60,860 nt of DNA from an uncultured Clostridium sp. (GCA_902496665.1 CABVBU010000015.1:1-60860), one strand, 5' to 3'. Shown: positions 26,401 to 36,001, numbered from the stretch's first letter. Notes: generated by a model from the sequence alone, not told the origin. Program-made: numbers and translations.

Positions 26401-27177
26401 ATGCTGCACCTTAGCGCGGGCATCACTGCCTATATCCTTACGATCACATTCATCCTCGGCTGCGCGCTGGGGAGCTTCGCGAACTGCGCGGCGTCGCGCC
26501 TGCTCTCCGGGGAGTCAGTCCTTGCCGGGCGGTCGCACTGTGACAGATGCGGACATGTGCTGGGACCGCTTGACCTTGTCCCCCTCGTCTCCTGGCTCGT
26601 CTTAAAGGGGCGCTGCCGATACTGCGGGGCGAAGGTTCCGGCGGAGTGCCCGATCACGGAGCTCCTCTCCGGGATCGCCTGTGTGCTCATCGTCTGCCAC
26701 TTTGACGTCACGGCTCTGAGCCTCGAGGTGATCCTCCTATGGGTGATCCTTCTGACACTGAGTCTCACAGACCTTCATGACTGGATCATCCCGGACCGCT
26801 TGATCATCCTCGGAACGGTCCTCTATCTCGGATCGTCCATTTTATTTAGAGAGCCGTTTTTCGGGATCCTTCGGGGAGTCCTCTTTGGAATTGCCCTCGG
26901 CGGCGGACTGCTCCTTCTGTCCCTGATCTTTGACAAGATCACGGGGAAGGAGAGCCTTGGCGGCGGGGATATCAAACTCTTTTTTATGACAGGTCTCTAT
27001 ATGACGTCTGCCTGGGAGATCCTGTTTTACCTGATCTTAAGCTGTATGTTTGGACTTTTCTTCGCGGCGGTGAGAAAAACAGAGCGCCTGCCCTTTGGAC
27101 CCGCGATCGCGGCTGCGTGCATGGTCATGCTGCTTTACGGGGAGCCGCTTACCGCATGGTATACAGGACTATTTTAG
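26401..27177 (+). CDS. pilD: Prepilin peptidase / N-methyltransferase PilD
   Basis: 258 residues, polytopic membrane protein. The N-terminal A24 domain has two zinc-type CxxC pairs (HCDRCG and CRYCG) after GSFANCAASRL. The aspartyl protease residues lie in LTDLHDWIIPDRL and the GGGDIK motif. It cuts the leaders of all the prepilins encoded here and methylates the new N-terminus. Ribosome site GAGAGG 12 bases before the ATG. Specific to this locus by position. Confidence 0.94.
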   Translation: MLHLSAGITAYILTITFILGCALGSFANCAASRLLSGESVLAGRSHCDRCGHVLGPLDLVPLVSWLVLKGRCRYCGAKVPAECPITELLSGIACVLIVCHFDVTALSLEVILLWVILLTLSLTDLHDWIIPDRLIILGTVLYLGSSILFREPFFGILRGVLFGIALGGGLLLLSLIFDKITGKESLGGGDIKLFFMTGLYMTSAWEILFYLILSCMFGLFFAAVRKTERLPFGPAIAAACMVMLLYGEPLTAWYTGLF

Positions 27178-27193
27178 ATTGGAGAAGAACCGG

Positions 27194-28171
27194 ATGAAAA
27201 ATTGTCTCGGAATAGAGCTCGGTAATTACCGGATCAAAATTGCATATATGGAAAAGAACGTTCTGGCGGAATACTTTTCCGAGAGGATCGAAAACGGAGA
27301 AAAAGCAGACCACAGGCTGATCGCCCAGACAGTCCGGGAGCTTCTCGCGGAGAAAAATGTCCGCTGCAAAAAGGCGGTCTTCGTCCTGAAGCAGGAGGAT
27401 TCCTACGTAAAGCGCGTCCACATGCCTCTCATGACGGTGGATCAGCTGAAACTGAACCTGCCGTACGAATTCCACGATTATACAGGAGACCGCAGCGCGG
27501 ATTACCGGTATGATTATGCCCTGATCGACCGAGATGAAAAGGAAATGGACCTCCTTGCTGCCGCGTGCAGAAAGGATCTCTGTGAGGAGATCGCGGAGAT
27601 CGCGAAGCTTGCAAAATTAAAGATCGCCGGTATCGTTCCGGCCGCGGTGGGACTTGAGCGGATCCTGGAGCGTGCGGAAGTTGGAGAGAAGGGCGGAGCA
27701 AAGAAGGATTTCGCGGTCCTGGATCTCAGAAACCGCGCGGTGATGATCCATTTCTTCCGGAAGGGCATCTATGACATGACGAGAAACATGGAGCCCGGCT
27801 GCAGCGAGATCGAGCTCCTTGTCGGGAAGAATAAAGAAAAGCTCACGGAATTCGGGCTTGATGCGGACGAGAGCCTATGGGAAGAGCAGGAGAAGAACAG
27901 GTATCAGGGACTTTTGGACGAGCAGTTCCAGAGTATTGCGGTCCAGGTGATGCGTGTCATGAACTTCTACAGCTTTAACAACGCGGACAATACGATCGAT
28001 GCCCTCTACTATTGTGGAAGCGGCGCGAAGTATGAACCGCTGCTCCGGGCAGTCAGCGAGAATGTCAGCATTCCGCTAAAGAGCCTCGCGGAGCTAGCCC
28101 CGGAGGTGGATCATGAGAGGATGCCGGAGTGGATGGACAGCCCGCAGACCTACGGAGTACTTTTAGACTAG
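27194..28171 (+). CDS. pilM: Pilus assembly protein PilM-like (actin-fold ATPase)
   Basis: 325 residues. It opens CLGIELGNYRIKIAYME, the phosphate-1 loop of the PilM/FtsA actin-like fold, and has KKAVFVLKQEDSYVKRVHMPLM and FAVLDLRNRAVMIHFF as a second nucleotide-site strand. In known pili, PilM in the cytoplasm binds the N-terminus of PilN and couples the motors. Start ATG 27194 after GGAGAAG, 16 bases after pilD. Overall similarity is weak, so the call rests on fold motifs plus position. Confidence 0.82.
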   Translation: MKNCLGIELGNYRIKIAYMEKNVLAEYFSERIENGEKADHRLIAQTVRELLAEKNVRCKKAVFVLKQEDSYVKRVHMPLMTVDQLKLNLPYEFHDYTGDRSADYRYDYALIDRDEKEMDLLAAACRKDLCEEIAEIAKLAKLKIAGIVPAAVGLERILERAEVGEKGGAKKDFAVLDLRNRAVMIHFFRKGIYDMTRNMEPGCSEIELLVGKNKEKLTEFGLDADESLWEEQEKNRYQGLLDEQFQSIAVQVMRVMNFYSFNNADNTIDALYYCGSGAKYEPLLRAVSENVSIPLKSLAELAPEVDHERMPEWMDSPQTYGVLLD

Positions 28172-28258
28172 ATCAGAACGAACAGACCGGCGAAGCGGTT
28201 TCTGCCGCGGGTGGCAGGAGCTTCAGCCGTTACAGAAATTACAAAAGGAGAATGAACC

Positions 28259-28894
28259 ATGGCGGATCTGAAGTCAATCGCCGCAGTCCGGATCGGAGGC
28301 CCGAAATATCCGGAGAAAAAGCGGATCAATCTTCACCAGAAGGAAAATAAAAAGGAGACGGTCATCGCGGAGCTTATCGCGTTCGTGCTTTTCTGGGTCC
28401 TCCTGTATTTCTTCGTGCAGTTTGCTGTTCTTGCCCCGATGCGGGCGGCGGATATCGCGGAGGAACGCTATCGGAACACGGTGCTCCAACTCGAGAGCCT
28501 TAAGGAGGCGAATAGCGCCATGGACGAGGTCACGGTCGAGTACGCCCACTACGGGAGCAGCTATCTGACGGAGGAGGAGGCGGGAACTCCTGACCGGATC
28601 AAAATGCTCGGTACCTTAAAGACGACGATCTTCCCACTCTGCCAGTCCGTCTCCGCGGTCTCCATCAATGAGGACCACATGGACATTACATGCGTGCTCC
28701 CGAAGGGGACGGTCCTCGCGAACCTGATCGCGCAGATTGAACAGGATGGGACGGTCCGCTATGTGACCGCCTCCCTCGAATCGACGAAGGAGCAGGAAGC
28801 AGGAAGTATCGATGCCCTTGCGGCGGAGAAGCCGGTGGACGTGGTCCTTTCAGTATCATTCTACAAGCCTGGAGAGAGCGGTGAGACATCATGA
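28259..28894 (+). CDS. pilN: PilN-like pilus assembly protein
   Basis: 211 residues. A basic cytoplasmic stretch of about 45 residues (KYPEKKRINLHQKENKKE) precedes one membrane span (AELIAFVLFWVLLYFFVQFAV) and a coiled-coil/ferredoxin-like extracellular region. The PNLxP-type motif that binds PilM in Gram-negative PilN is replaced here by KRINLHQ. Assigned by topology and by its place between PilM and PilO. It overlaps the next gene by four bases (ATGA). Confidence 0.75.
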   Translation: MADLKSIAAVRIGGPKYPEKKRINLHQKENKKETVIAELIAFVLFWVLLYFFVQFAVLAPMRAADIAEERYRNTVLQLESLKEANSAMDEVTVEYAHYGSSYLTEEEAGTPDRIKMLGTLKTTIFPLCQSVSAVSINEDHMDITCVLPKGTVLANLIAQIEQDGTVRYVTASLESTKEQEAGSIDALAAEKPVDVVLSVSFYKPGESGETS

Positions 28895-29586
28895 ATCGTT
28901 TAATGAAATACGTTTTTACAAAAAGAGAAAAATTTTTTCTCGTAGTGTTCGTCGTTCTGGCGCTCGGCGCGGTCTGGTACTGCGGGATCTACGCGCCGCT
29001 TGAGGCGCGGATCCGTGCGGCTGACACGACAGATCTCGAGGATGAGATCTCTTTGGAGCAGATCAAGGCGCAGAAGCTCCAGGCGATGCAGGCGGAGATC
29101 GACGAGAACAAGGCGGCAGGTCTTCCGGAGCTTCAGACGTACAATTACTTTAAAAACGAGGTCGAGGAGTTGAACCAGATCTTCTCGACAGCGACGGATT
29201 TCAATTTCAGCTTTTCTGAGCCGGTCGCGGATGGAAACACAGTGCGCCGGGATGTCTCCGTGAGCTTTGGTGCGAAGAATTATGACGCGGCGATATCCAT
29301 GATGAACGAGGTCATGAACAGCTCCTGCAGGACGATGATCCACGATGTCAGCGTCGCGTGCGGAAATAAGGTGATCGCTGCTCAGTCGGAAAACATTGTG
29401 GACGGACCGGTGATGGTATCATTCTACATGACGGCGTATGAGACGAACATCGATTCGAACTCAACGGAGGGAATCGGAGTGCCGGCGCAGGAGAACTCCG
29501 GAAACGGCGGTCTCGCGAATGCGGACATGTCAGATCTGGAGCGGTCAGATCTTGAGACGGCTGCGGAGGCAGTACTGGAGAAGTAA
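28891..29586 (+). CDS. pilO: PilO-like pilus assembly protein
   Basis: 231 residues. Short basic N-terminus, one membrane span (FLVVFVVLALGAVWYCGIYAPL), a coiled coil (about 45-95, LEDEISLEQIKAQKLQAMQAEI) and a small alpha/beta domain: the PilO layout. It probably pairs with the PilN-like protein across the membrane. Translationally coupled to it by the ATGA overlap. Sequence likeness to Gram-negative PilO is too low to see, so this is a topology and synteny call. The Gly/Asn/Ser-rich stretch near the C-terminus is unusual. Confidence 0.72.
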   Translation: MNRLMKYVFTKREKFFLVVFVVLALGAVWYCGIYAPLEARIRAADTTDLEDEISLEQIKAQKLQAMQAEIDENKAAGLPELQTYNYFKNEVEELNQIFSTATDFNFSFSEPVADGNTVRRDVSVSFGAKNYDAAISMMNEVMNSSCRTMIHDVSVACGNKVIAAQSENIVDGPVMVSFYMTAYETNIDSNSTEGIGVPAQENSGNGGLANADMSDLERSDLETAAEAVLEK

Positions 29587-29589
29587 CGG

Positions 29590-30357
29590 ATGGATTGGTT
29601 TTTGACACGCGGAAGATTAAAAAACGAATATGGGGCGAGTCTCGCAGCGGCAATTCTGTTTTTTGTCCTCTGCGCTGTCTGCGCTTCGATGATCCTTGCG
29701 GCGGCTTCTGCCTCGGCGGGAAAGATGGAGCAGGTCCCACAGGCGGACCGGAAACGGCTCGCGGTGGAATCCGCGGCTGCGTTTCTGCGTGATGAGATCC
29801 AGCGTCCGACGAACGCGGTCCATATCGTGGAGGTTCTTGTGGAGGACTCGAGAAGATCCGATCCCGTAAGCGATACGGTAAGCTTTTCCTATGCGGGCGG
29901 AGAAGGAGGAGAAACACCCGGTGAGGGAGACACAGTCTCCGGGGATTCCTTTCTTAGATCCTTCGTGAAATCCCAGTATGAGCCGATGTCGGATCAGTGC
30001 AGCTTTTCACAGACGGCGGAAAGCGATAAGAGGACATTCTCGATGACGGTGACGGAACAGGATGGAATGAAGAAAAAGACGGTGACAGATCTTACGGTGG
30101 ACGTCACGCTCACCGTTGCTCCGGAGTATGGACTTACGGCGCTGATCTCCGACACAGTGACCCCGGAGGACTCCCCGGAAGATCTCTGCAGGCGGAAGCT
30201 TGTGATCCCGGCGAAAGAGACAACAGACACGGATGTGTCGGTGGAGTACGGGAAAGAGACGGACGATGATGGAAATATCATCGATGAGTGGACGATCACA
30301 ACGACCACAAAGACGACAGAGATCGCCTGGGAGCGAGGAATGATCACGGAACCGTAA
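29590..30357 (+). CDS. Minor pseudopilin-like protein lacking Glu5 (GspK/PilX-like)
   Basis: 255 residues. The N-terminal helix GASLAAAILFFVLCAVCASMILAAASASAG looks like a pilin stem but has Ala where other pilins carry Glu at +5. In type II secretion the tip pseudopilin GspK also lacks Glu5. The exported part is Ser/Thr/Glu-rich. It lies directly before PilV-like and PilW-like genes, so it may join a tip complex with them (inference). No homologue can be named with confidence. Confidence 0.6.
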   Translation: MDWFLTRGRLKNEYGASLAAAILFFVLCAVCASMILAAASASAGKMEQVPQADRKRLAVESAAAFLRDEIQRPTNAVHIVEVLVEDSRRSDPVSDTVSFSYAGGEGGETPGEGDTVSGDSFLRSFVKSQYEPMSDQCSFSQTAESDKRTFSMTVTEQDGMKKKTVTDLTVDVTLTVAPEYGLTALISDTVTPEDSPEDLCRRKLVIPAKETTDTDVSVEYGKETDDDGNIIDEWTITTTTKTTEIAWERGMITEP

Positions 30358-30402
30358 ACTCTGCGTTCTGCGCGGCGAATGCAAAAAGGAGGACAAAAAG
30401 CG

Positions 30403-30789
30403 ATGGCTGGCATCTGGAAAAAGATGAGATCTGAGAACGGCGAGAGCCTGACAGAATTGTTGCTTTCTGTCCTCGTCGTCTCCCTGGGACTTTCTATGTT
30501 CGCAACAGCTCTTCTTTCCTCAAAGAAGATGCTGGAGCTCGGGGAGGCGAAGGTCGATTCTTACTATACAGGCAGAAATGCGCTGGAACAGGAACAGGAA
30601 GAGCTCCGGACAGACGGTTCTCTTTTCATCAGCGGACGGGAGACCAGCGGACCGGCGGGAGATGGATGTTTTGGCGAACGGATCGGAAGTGCCGCGGACG
30701 GAAATGACGGGTCGTACCGGATCATCCTGTACCATGCGGGAACCGGGCACACCGAGATCTGGAGGTATGACGATGCGGCAGCGAGATAA
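30403..30789 (+). CDS. PilV/GspI-like minor pseudopilin
   Basis: 128 residues. Prepilin site SENG followed by ESLTELLLSVLVVSLGLSMFATAL, with Glu at +5 and an unusual Glu at +1. The short globular domain contains YRIILYHAGTGHTEIWRY. AAGGAGG lies 10 bases before ATG 30403; the in-frame ATG at 30379 lies upstream of that site. Its 3' end overlaps the next gene by 17 bases. Confidence 0.8.
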   Translation: MAGIWKKMRSENGESLTELLLSVLVVSLGLSMFATALLSSKKMLELGEAKVDSYYTGRNALEQEQEELRTDGSLFISGRETSGPAGDGCFGERIGSAADGNDGSYRIILYHAGTGHTEIWRYDDAAAR

Positions 30790-31306
30790 GAAAAAACGGT
30801 TATCGGAGTGTGGGATGACTCTGGTTGAGCTCCTTGCGTCCCTCCTCATCATGTCAATGGTGACGATCGCCGTCTGCGGAGGCGTCATGGCGGTTCAGAA
30901 GGCGTACCGGCGAACAGCTGGACGCTCAGAGGCAGAGCTTGTCCTCGCGACGACGGCGGAGCTTCTCTCGGCGGAACTCTCCGGCGCGGTGGAGGAAGCG
31001 GAAGATTCCGGGAGCCTCACGTTCAGGAACGGAAAAGACGGGGTATGGATGAGCTTTGCAAATGATCCGGAGAAAGGGATCTGTAAGGTCTATGCTGGAG
31101 CGTCCCAGTCGGTCCCGCTTCTCTCAAATGGGGCGATGGCGGACCATTTCTATACAAAATTTGAGAGCTGCACCTATGAAAACGCATGCTTCACCGTAAA
31201 AAACCTTGCGGTCTATGAGAAGGCGGAGGCGAATGAAGACGGACAGACTCCGGCGGCGATCCTTCCGGAACTGACGATCCGCGCGGTCAACCTGGAGGGA
31301 CTTTAG
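30773..31306 (+). CDS. PilW/GspJ-like minor pseudopilin
   Basis: 177 residues. SECG is cleaved before MTLVELLASLLIMSMVTIAVCGGVMAVQKAYRR, with Glu at +5, as in PilW/GspJ (MTLxEL). The start is ATG 30773, with GGAGG at 30761-30765; the ATG at 30767 is too close to it. The frame is overlapped by the end of the previous gene, which suggests coupled translation. It stops right before the giant prepilin gene. Confidence 0.82.
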   Translation: MRQRDKKKRLSECGMTLVELLASLLIMSMVTIAVCGGVMAVQKAYRRTAGRSEAELVLATTAELLSAELSGAVEEAEDSGSLTFRNGKDGVWMSFANDPEKGICKVYAGASQSVPLLSNGAMADHFYTKFESCTYENACFTVKNLAVYEKAEANEDGQTPAAILPELTIRAVNLEGL

Positions 31307-34300
31307 ATGATGGACAGAAGAGAGAGACAAAAGAGAGGAAAATCGGGTTTTACACTGGCAGAGCTTTTGGTGGTCGTCGTGATCATCACGATCCTTGCCG
31401 GTGTTTCTTTTGTTGCGGCGATCCGTTATCAGGGACAGCTGAAACGGGTCGAGATGGACCAGACGGCAAAGCAGGTCTTCCTGGCGGCGCAGAACCGTTT
31501 AAGCCTTGAGACCTCGCGGGGGACAATGGCAGAGCTTTTAAAGGATGCGGCCGACAGCGAGAATAAGCTCGGGGAACCGTCCGGAACTGACGGGGAGTAC
31601 TGTATCGTCTACGCGGCGGGTGCAGTGGACAAAAATGATAAGATCAGAGAACGTCTTCTCCCTTTCGGCTCGATCGATGAGACCGTGAGGACAGACGGAA
31701 GCTATCTCATCTTTTATGAGCCGGGGACGGGCTGTGTCCGTGCTGTCTGGTATTCCGACGAGTACCGGTTTGTGACTGGGGATATCGGAACGCAGTCGAT
31801 TAAGGACGCGGCGGCGGATCCTGGAATACGCCAACGCTTTTCAGGCGCAAATTCCGATTTCGCGGGGAAGACGGTAACAGTCGGATATTACAGCGGGGAG
31901 ACCGTGGAGAATGGAGGCGAAAAGCCGAAGGCGGATCTGAAGCCGGTATCCCTCAGTCTTTACAATGAGTCCGTCCTATATGCGAAGGTCCACGACCCGA
32001 ACATGCAGGGGAGCAGCGCGGACTACACAGTCCAGCTTGTGATCGAAGGAGTCCAGAGCGGTGCGAAATGCCGGATGGAGTTAAAAAAATCGGACAGCGC
32101 GAATGCCCGGACGGCGACGGATCTCGCGGGGCATGACTATTATGTGATCCTCGATGATATTACGGCATCGGGTATGAACTTTGACAGTCTGAATTCCGAT
32201 ACACATGTGACATTTGATGGAACCCGGAAACTGATTCCGGGCGAGGACATCGACGTGAGCGTCGAGGTGCTGCTTGCCGGACAGAAGAACCCGGTGCAGA
32301 CGACGACTGTTTACCGGGAGAACAGCCTGTTTGGGGATAAAAAAAGCGGTGATGTGGGAAAGAACGGCAAAGTCACAGTCGAAAATATGAGACATTTGGA
32401 GAATCTTGATTACCGCGTCTCCGCTGTTGATCCTGTAAACAGGGGAGACGCTCTTGGGCTGACACCGGTGGGGGAAGATTGTTTCTATGACGCGGTCCAG
32501 CAGAGAGATCTCTCCTGGGAGAAATTTTGCGAGGAGACGGCGGACGTCCACCGCCTCGCGTCCTTCGCACCGGCGCTTGCGAAGACGAAGGGTGAGATCT
32601 CTGTTTCCTTCCATGTCCTGGATGAGACAGAAGGTCAGAAAACGGTCCATACAGCTGCCGGAAGCTTTCTTCCGGTGGAGCCGCAGTTCCCGTTAAATTA
32701 TGACGGAAATCTTTTTGCGATCGATCGGATCACAGTCACCGGGGACGAGGACTACGAAATGAGCGGTGGACTGTTCGGAACGGTCATAAAGAACCTTTCC
32801 GTTTCCGGTCTGAAGCTGCGGTGCCCGGAGATCCAGGTCTCCGGTCTGGCGTGTGCGGGTGCGCTGATCGGAACAGGCGGGGCGGATACGAGGATCCTGC
32901 TTAAAAATGTTATGATCCAGTATCCGTCGGTCCATGCGTCGGGGGAGAAGGCGATGACTTCAACCGCGCCGGTGGATGCAGGAGGCCTCATCGGAAGCTT
33001 CTCGGGGGCGGAGCTCTCCATCGAGGGCGTTGTTGTCGAGGACAGCTTCCTCACAAAGAAGGAGGAGAAAAGCGCGCCGGAGATGGCAGAAACGCAGGTG
33101 AGTGGACCGGAACAGCTTTCGGCGGCAGTTCACGGGAAGACTGCTCTGGAAGAACCGTCGGACGATGAGAAAAAGACTCTTGGGATCTATTCGTCATCCG
33201 GAAACGCAGGAGGACTTGTCGGCAGCATCTCTTCTGGTATCGTCCGCGTCTTCAGCAGTGCCGCCTCCGTCTATGTGGACAGCGGAGACTACGCGGGCGG
33301 ACTTTTCGGAAGTGTCGTGACGAGCGGGGCGGTCACGGTTGACAGCTGCTACGTCGGGGCACATACGTCCGGTGGAAAGCTTCTTATCACCCCGCTTCCT
33401 GACAAGAAGGAGTTTGACGGGCTTTCAGGACGGTACAACATCGTCTCGAGAGCCACGAGGGCGGGAGGTCTCGCGGCTGTGATGCCGGCGAACAGCAAGA
33501 TCTCCCATTCCTATGTGACGGCTTCCTTATACTCTGCGCAGGGGGTAAACCTGGCGCCTGAGACTTCTGAATGGGGGAACGAACCGGATGCCGACGACGG
33601 ACAGAAGTGTGCCGCATTTATCGCTCTCTCCGGAGATCCGCACGCGGCCGGAACCACCGCGATCGACGGAAAACAGGCATCGGAGTATCCGTACTGCTAC
33701 AGCGCCGCAATCGTGAACGGGGCGAGGGCAGTCGCATATGCGGATACGTTGAAGGAGCTGTTTGAGGGAACGGAGAATACTGCAGATCCGGGAAAACCGG
33801 AGAAGGCGAAAAAGTCTGAGAATCAGGCAGTTCCATATGATCCGGTATTTGAGGAAACGGCTTATCCGATGCCGCTTGTCACGGATCTGAACGGAAAAGA
33901 TCCGGCTGTGACAGCGGAGCAGAAAAAAGCGCTCTACCGGTATGTGCGGGTGCATATTGGAGACTGGATGGTGCCCGCAGAGAAAAAGGAAGAAGTCCCT
34001 GACACCGGAAATACTCAGGCAAACAGCATGAACCGATTATATGTGGAACATGAGATAGAAATTCCACAGATAAACGATAAGACAACGTATCTTTCAGTGT
34101 CGGTAAATGGAACATTGAGCGGAAAGACATTTTATTATGTGCTCAACCCGATCTGGAACGGGACTGATTTTTCCGGCTCACGGCTCACAATGGTGAATGA
34201 ACAGAATCTGAATCCGGGCAGTGTCCAGAGTTATGGATGGAGAAATATGAAAGATCTTACGGAGAAAAGGATGGAGATCGTTCCGGGCGAAAGCGGAAAG

Positions 34301-35992
34301 ATAAAGATCCGCTTTTATCTGGATAATCTCTCTGTTCCAAGCGGTGGATATCAGTCCCTTCACTCAATTGATAATCAAGGAAATTCACAAGATCTGAAAG
34401 CCGGTGAAGACATCAAGGTCGGGATCCATGAAGGAATCGGAATTCCGACGGAGAAAGAATGTACCGTCATGAACAGCATGTTCCAGAGGGTCGAGATGAA
34501 TGATGATGGAACTTATACGGCATACATTGCAAACGCGAGACATCTGGAAAACCTGAATTTCTTTGGAAACAGTGGAAATAATTCCAATACGATCTGTGTG
34601 ACGAAGGCTGTTCAGACTGCGGATATTTTGTGGCAGAATGATCAGGAGTTTGATAAGAAATCTGATCAGGACAGCCAGGCGGAAGCCTACGGAACCGAGA
34701 TTCAGGACGCATATGGAAATTTACAAATTTACATTGGCACCTGGTCGCCGGTACCGCAAGGAACCTTTATCCCGATCGATAATGACTCTCTCCGCTGCTA
34801 TGACGGAGGCGGTCACACGATCGCAGGTCTAAAGATCGCGGAGAATTCTTATCAAAATAACAGAGGGGCAGCGCTGTTTTACGGCAACTCAGATCTTGAG
34901 ATCAAAGATCTGAAATTAAAAAATCCGGAGGTGGTTTCCTCGAACGGAAATACCGGAATTCTCGTAGCGGGGGACAGCAGTAAAGAGGCTGAACAGCTTA
35001 CACTGAGCAGGATCAAGATATACGGGGATAAGATTAAGGTTAGTATCGGCGGCTACGGTTCATTTGTCGGCGGGGTCATTGGATCCATGAAGGCGAAAAA
35101 GCTGGTTCTGGATCAGGTTGAGATCTATGGAAAATCGGTTCTGGTCCAGAAGAATGGCGGAGGTGCTGTCGGAGGCCTTGCCGGTTCTCTGGATATCACG
35201 GATTCCATGTTGATCAAAAACTGTGTGTTTTCCGGGCATGTTGTCGGCTCTACGGATCCATATAATACAAAAGGAACCGGAGGCCTGATCGGTCAGCTGA
35301 CCGTGTCAGCACAAAAAACGGCTGAGATCACAAACTGTTATGTCGCAGGAAGAAATGACGCACAGCCGGACACGAATACGGGTAAGGGACCGACAACCTT
35401 GATCGACGGTGTGAATCTTGCCGGTGGAAAGAAGGTCGGAGGTTTCGTGGGAGAACTGAAGGGGGCGTTGAAGGTCTCAAACAGTTTCATCGCTGCAGGA
35501 ATCTATGACTGTGCGGGAGAAAATAACAAGGCTGCAGGCGGGTTTATCGGGCTTGCAAACGGTAACTCAAAGGCTTCTTTTGATAACTGCTATTTCGTTG
35601 GTAATATCAACCGGTATGGAAGCACAATAAAATCCGGGACAACGATCTCGCGCGGCTGGGACCCAAATGTTGGAATCCTGATCGGAAGCGCAGGTTCTTC
35701 CGAAATCAAATGGAAGTCCTGCTTTTATCTGGAGCTCGCGGGCTTTTCCGGAAAGCCGGTGATCGGTGATCGTGCGAATTTGGGGACCGGAGAGTTTGCG
35801 GTTTCCCCGGCAGACCAGAGTGCTTTGGGTCATCTGACACCGAGCGGCGCAGGAGACCGGGCGGATATCACGGAACCTTATGATCAGGCACTCGTAAATC
35901 AGCCATATCCCTATAAGATCTGGACGACCGGTGCGGACGGAAAGAAGGTCTACCATGGAGACTGGCTGGATGTGAGCGGTCTGAAGGATTAA
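31307..35992 (+). CDS. Giant prepilin with GLUG-like repeats, probable tip adhesin
   Basis: 1561 residues. Leader MMDRRERQKRGKSG, then FTLAELLVVVVIITILAGVSFVAAIRYQ: a true prepilin start. The rest is a large surface region with at least nine GLUG-like repeats (GGLIGSFSG, GGLVGSISSG, GGLFGSVVTSG, GGVIGSMKAK, GGLAGSLDIT, GGLIGQLTVS, GGFVGELKGA, GGFIGLANGN and others). Two large modules each carry an RHLENL motif (about residues 362 and 1075) and end with GDW (about 885 and 1551), so the ectodomain looks duplicated. No LPXTG anchor is present. Last gene of the pilus operon; inferred to sit at the pilus tip on the minor pseudopilins. Sec export, PilD cleavage. Confidence 0.88.
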   Translation: MMDRRERQKRGKSGFTLAELLVVVVIITILAGVSFVAAIRYQGQLKRVEMDQTAKQVFLAAQNRLSLETSRGTMAELLKDAADSENKLGEPSGTDGEYCIVYAAGAVDKNDKIRERLLPFGSIDETVRTDGSYLIFYEPGTGCVRAVWYSDEYRFVTGDIGTQSIKDAAADPGIRQRFSGANSDFAGKTVTVGYYSGETVENGGEKPKADLKPVSLSLYNESVLYAKVHDPNMQGSSADYTVQLVIEGVQSGAKCRMELKKSDSANARTATDLAGHDYYVILDDITASGMNFDSLNSDTHVTFDGTRKLIPGEDIDVSVEVLLAGQKNPVQTTTVYRENSLFGDKKSGDVGKNGKVTVENMRHLENLDYRVSAVDPVNRGDALGLTPVGEDCFYDAVQQRDLSWEKFCEETADVHRLASFAPALAKTKGEISVSFHVLDETEGQKTVHTAAGSFLPVEPQFPLNYDGNLFAIDRITVTGDEDYEMSGGLFGTVIKNLSVSGLKLRCPEIQVSGLACAGALIGTGGADTRILLKNVMIQYPSVHASGEKAMTSTAPVDAGGLIGSFSGAELSIEGVVVEDSFLTKKEEKSAPEMAETQVSGPEQLSAAVHGKTALEEPSDDEKKTLGIYSSSGNAGGLVGSISSGIVRVFSSAASVYVDSGDYAGGLFGSVVTSGAVTVDSCYVGAHTSGGKLLITPLPDKKEFDGLSGRYNIVSRATRAGGLAAVMPANSKISHSYVTASLYSAQGVNLAPETSEWGNEPDADDGQKCAAFIALSGDPHAAGTTAIDGKQASEYPYCYSAAIVNGARAVAYADTLKELFEGTENTADPGKPEKAKKSENQAVPYDPVFEETAYPMPLVTDLNGKDPAVTAEQKKALYRYVRVHIGDWMVPAEKKEEVPDTGNTQANSMNRLYVEHEIEIPQINDKTTYLSVSVNGTLSGKTFYYVLNPIWNGTDFSGSRLTMVNEQNLNPGSVQSYGWRNMKDLTEKRMEIVPGESGKIKIRFYLDNLSVPSGGYQSLHSIDNQGNSQDLKAGEDIKVGIHEGIGIPTEKECTVMNSMFQRVEMNDDGTYTAYIANARHLENLNFFGNSGNNSNTICVTKAVQTADILWQNDQEFDKKSDQDSQAEAYGTEIQDAYGNLQIYIGTWSPVPQGTFIPIDNDSLRCYDGGGHTIAGLKIAENSYQNNRGAALFYGNSDLEIKDLKLKNPEVVSSNGNTGILVAGDSSKEAEQLTLSRIKIYGDKIKVSIGGYGSFVGGVIGSMKAKKLVLDQVEIYGKSVLVQKNGGGAVGGLAGSLDITDSMLIKNCVFSGHVVGSTDPYNTKGTGGLIGQLTVSAQKTAEITNCYVAGRNDAQPDTNTGKGPTTLIDGVNLAGGKKVGGFVGELKGALKVSNSFIAAGIYDCAGENNKAAGGFIGLANGNSKASFDNCYFVGNINRYGSTIKSGTTISRGWDPNVGILIGSAGSSEIKWKSCFYLELAGFSGKPVIGDRANLGTGEFAVSPADQSALGHLTPSGAGDRADITEPYDQALVNQPYPYKIWTTGADGKKVYHGDWLDVSGLKD

Positions 35993-36001
35993 AGCTGGTC
36001 G

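Noticed and set aside
29595..29792. Alternate frame inside the Glu5-less pseudopilin gene
   Set aside because: Fully contained in a better supported reading frame, with low-complexity Cys/Gly product and no ribosome site.
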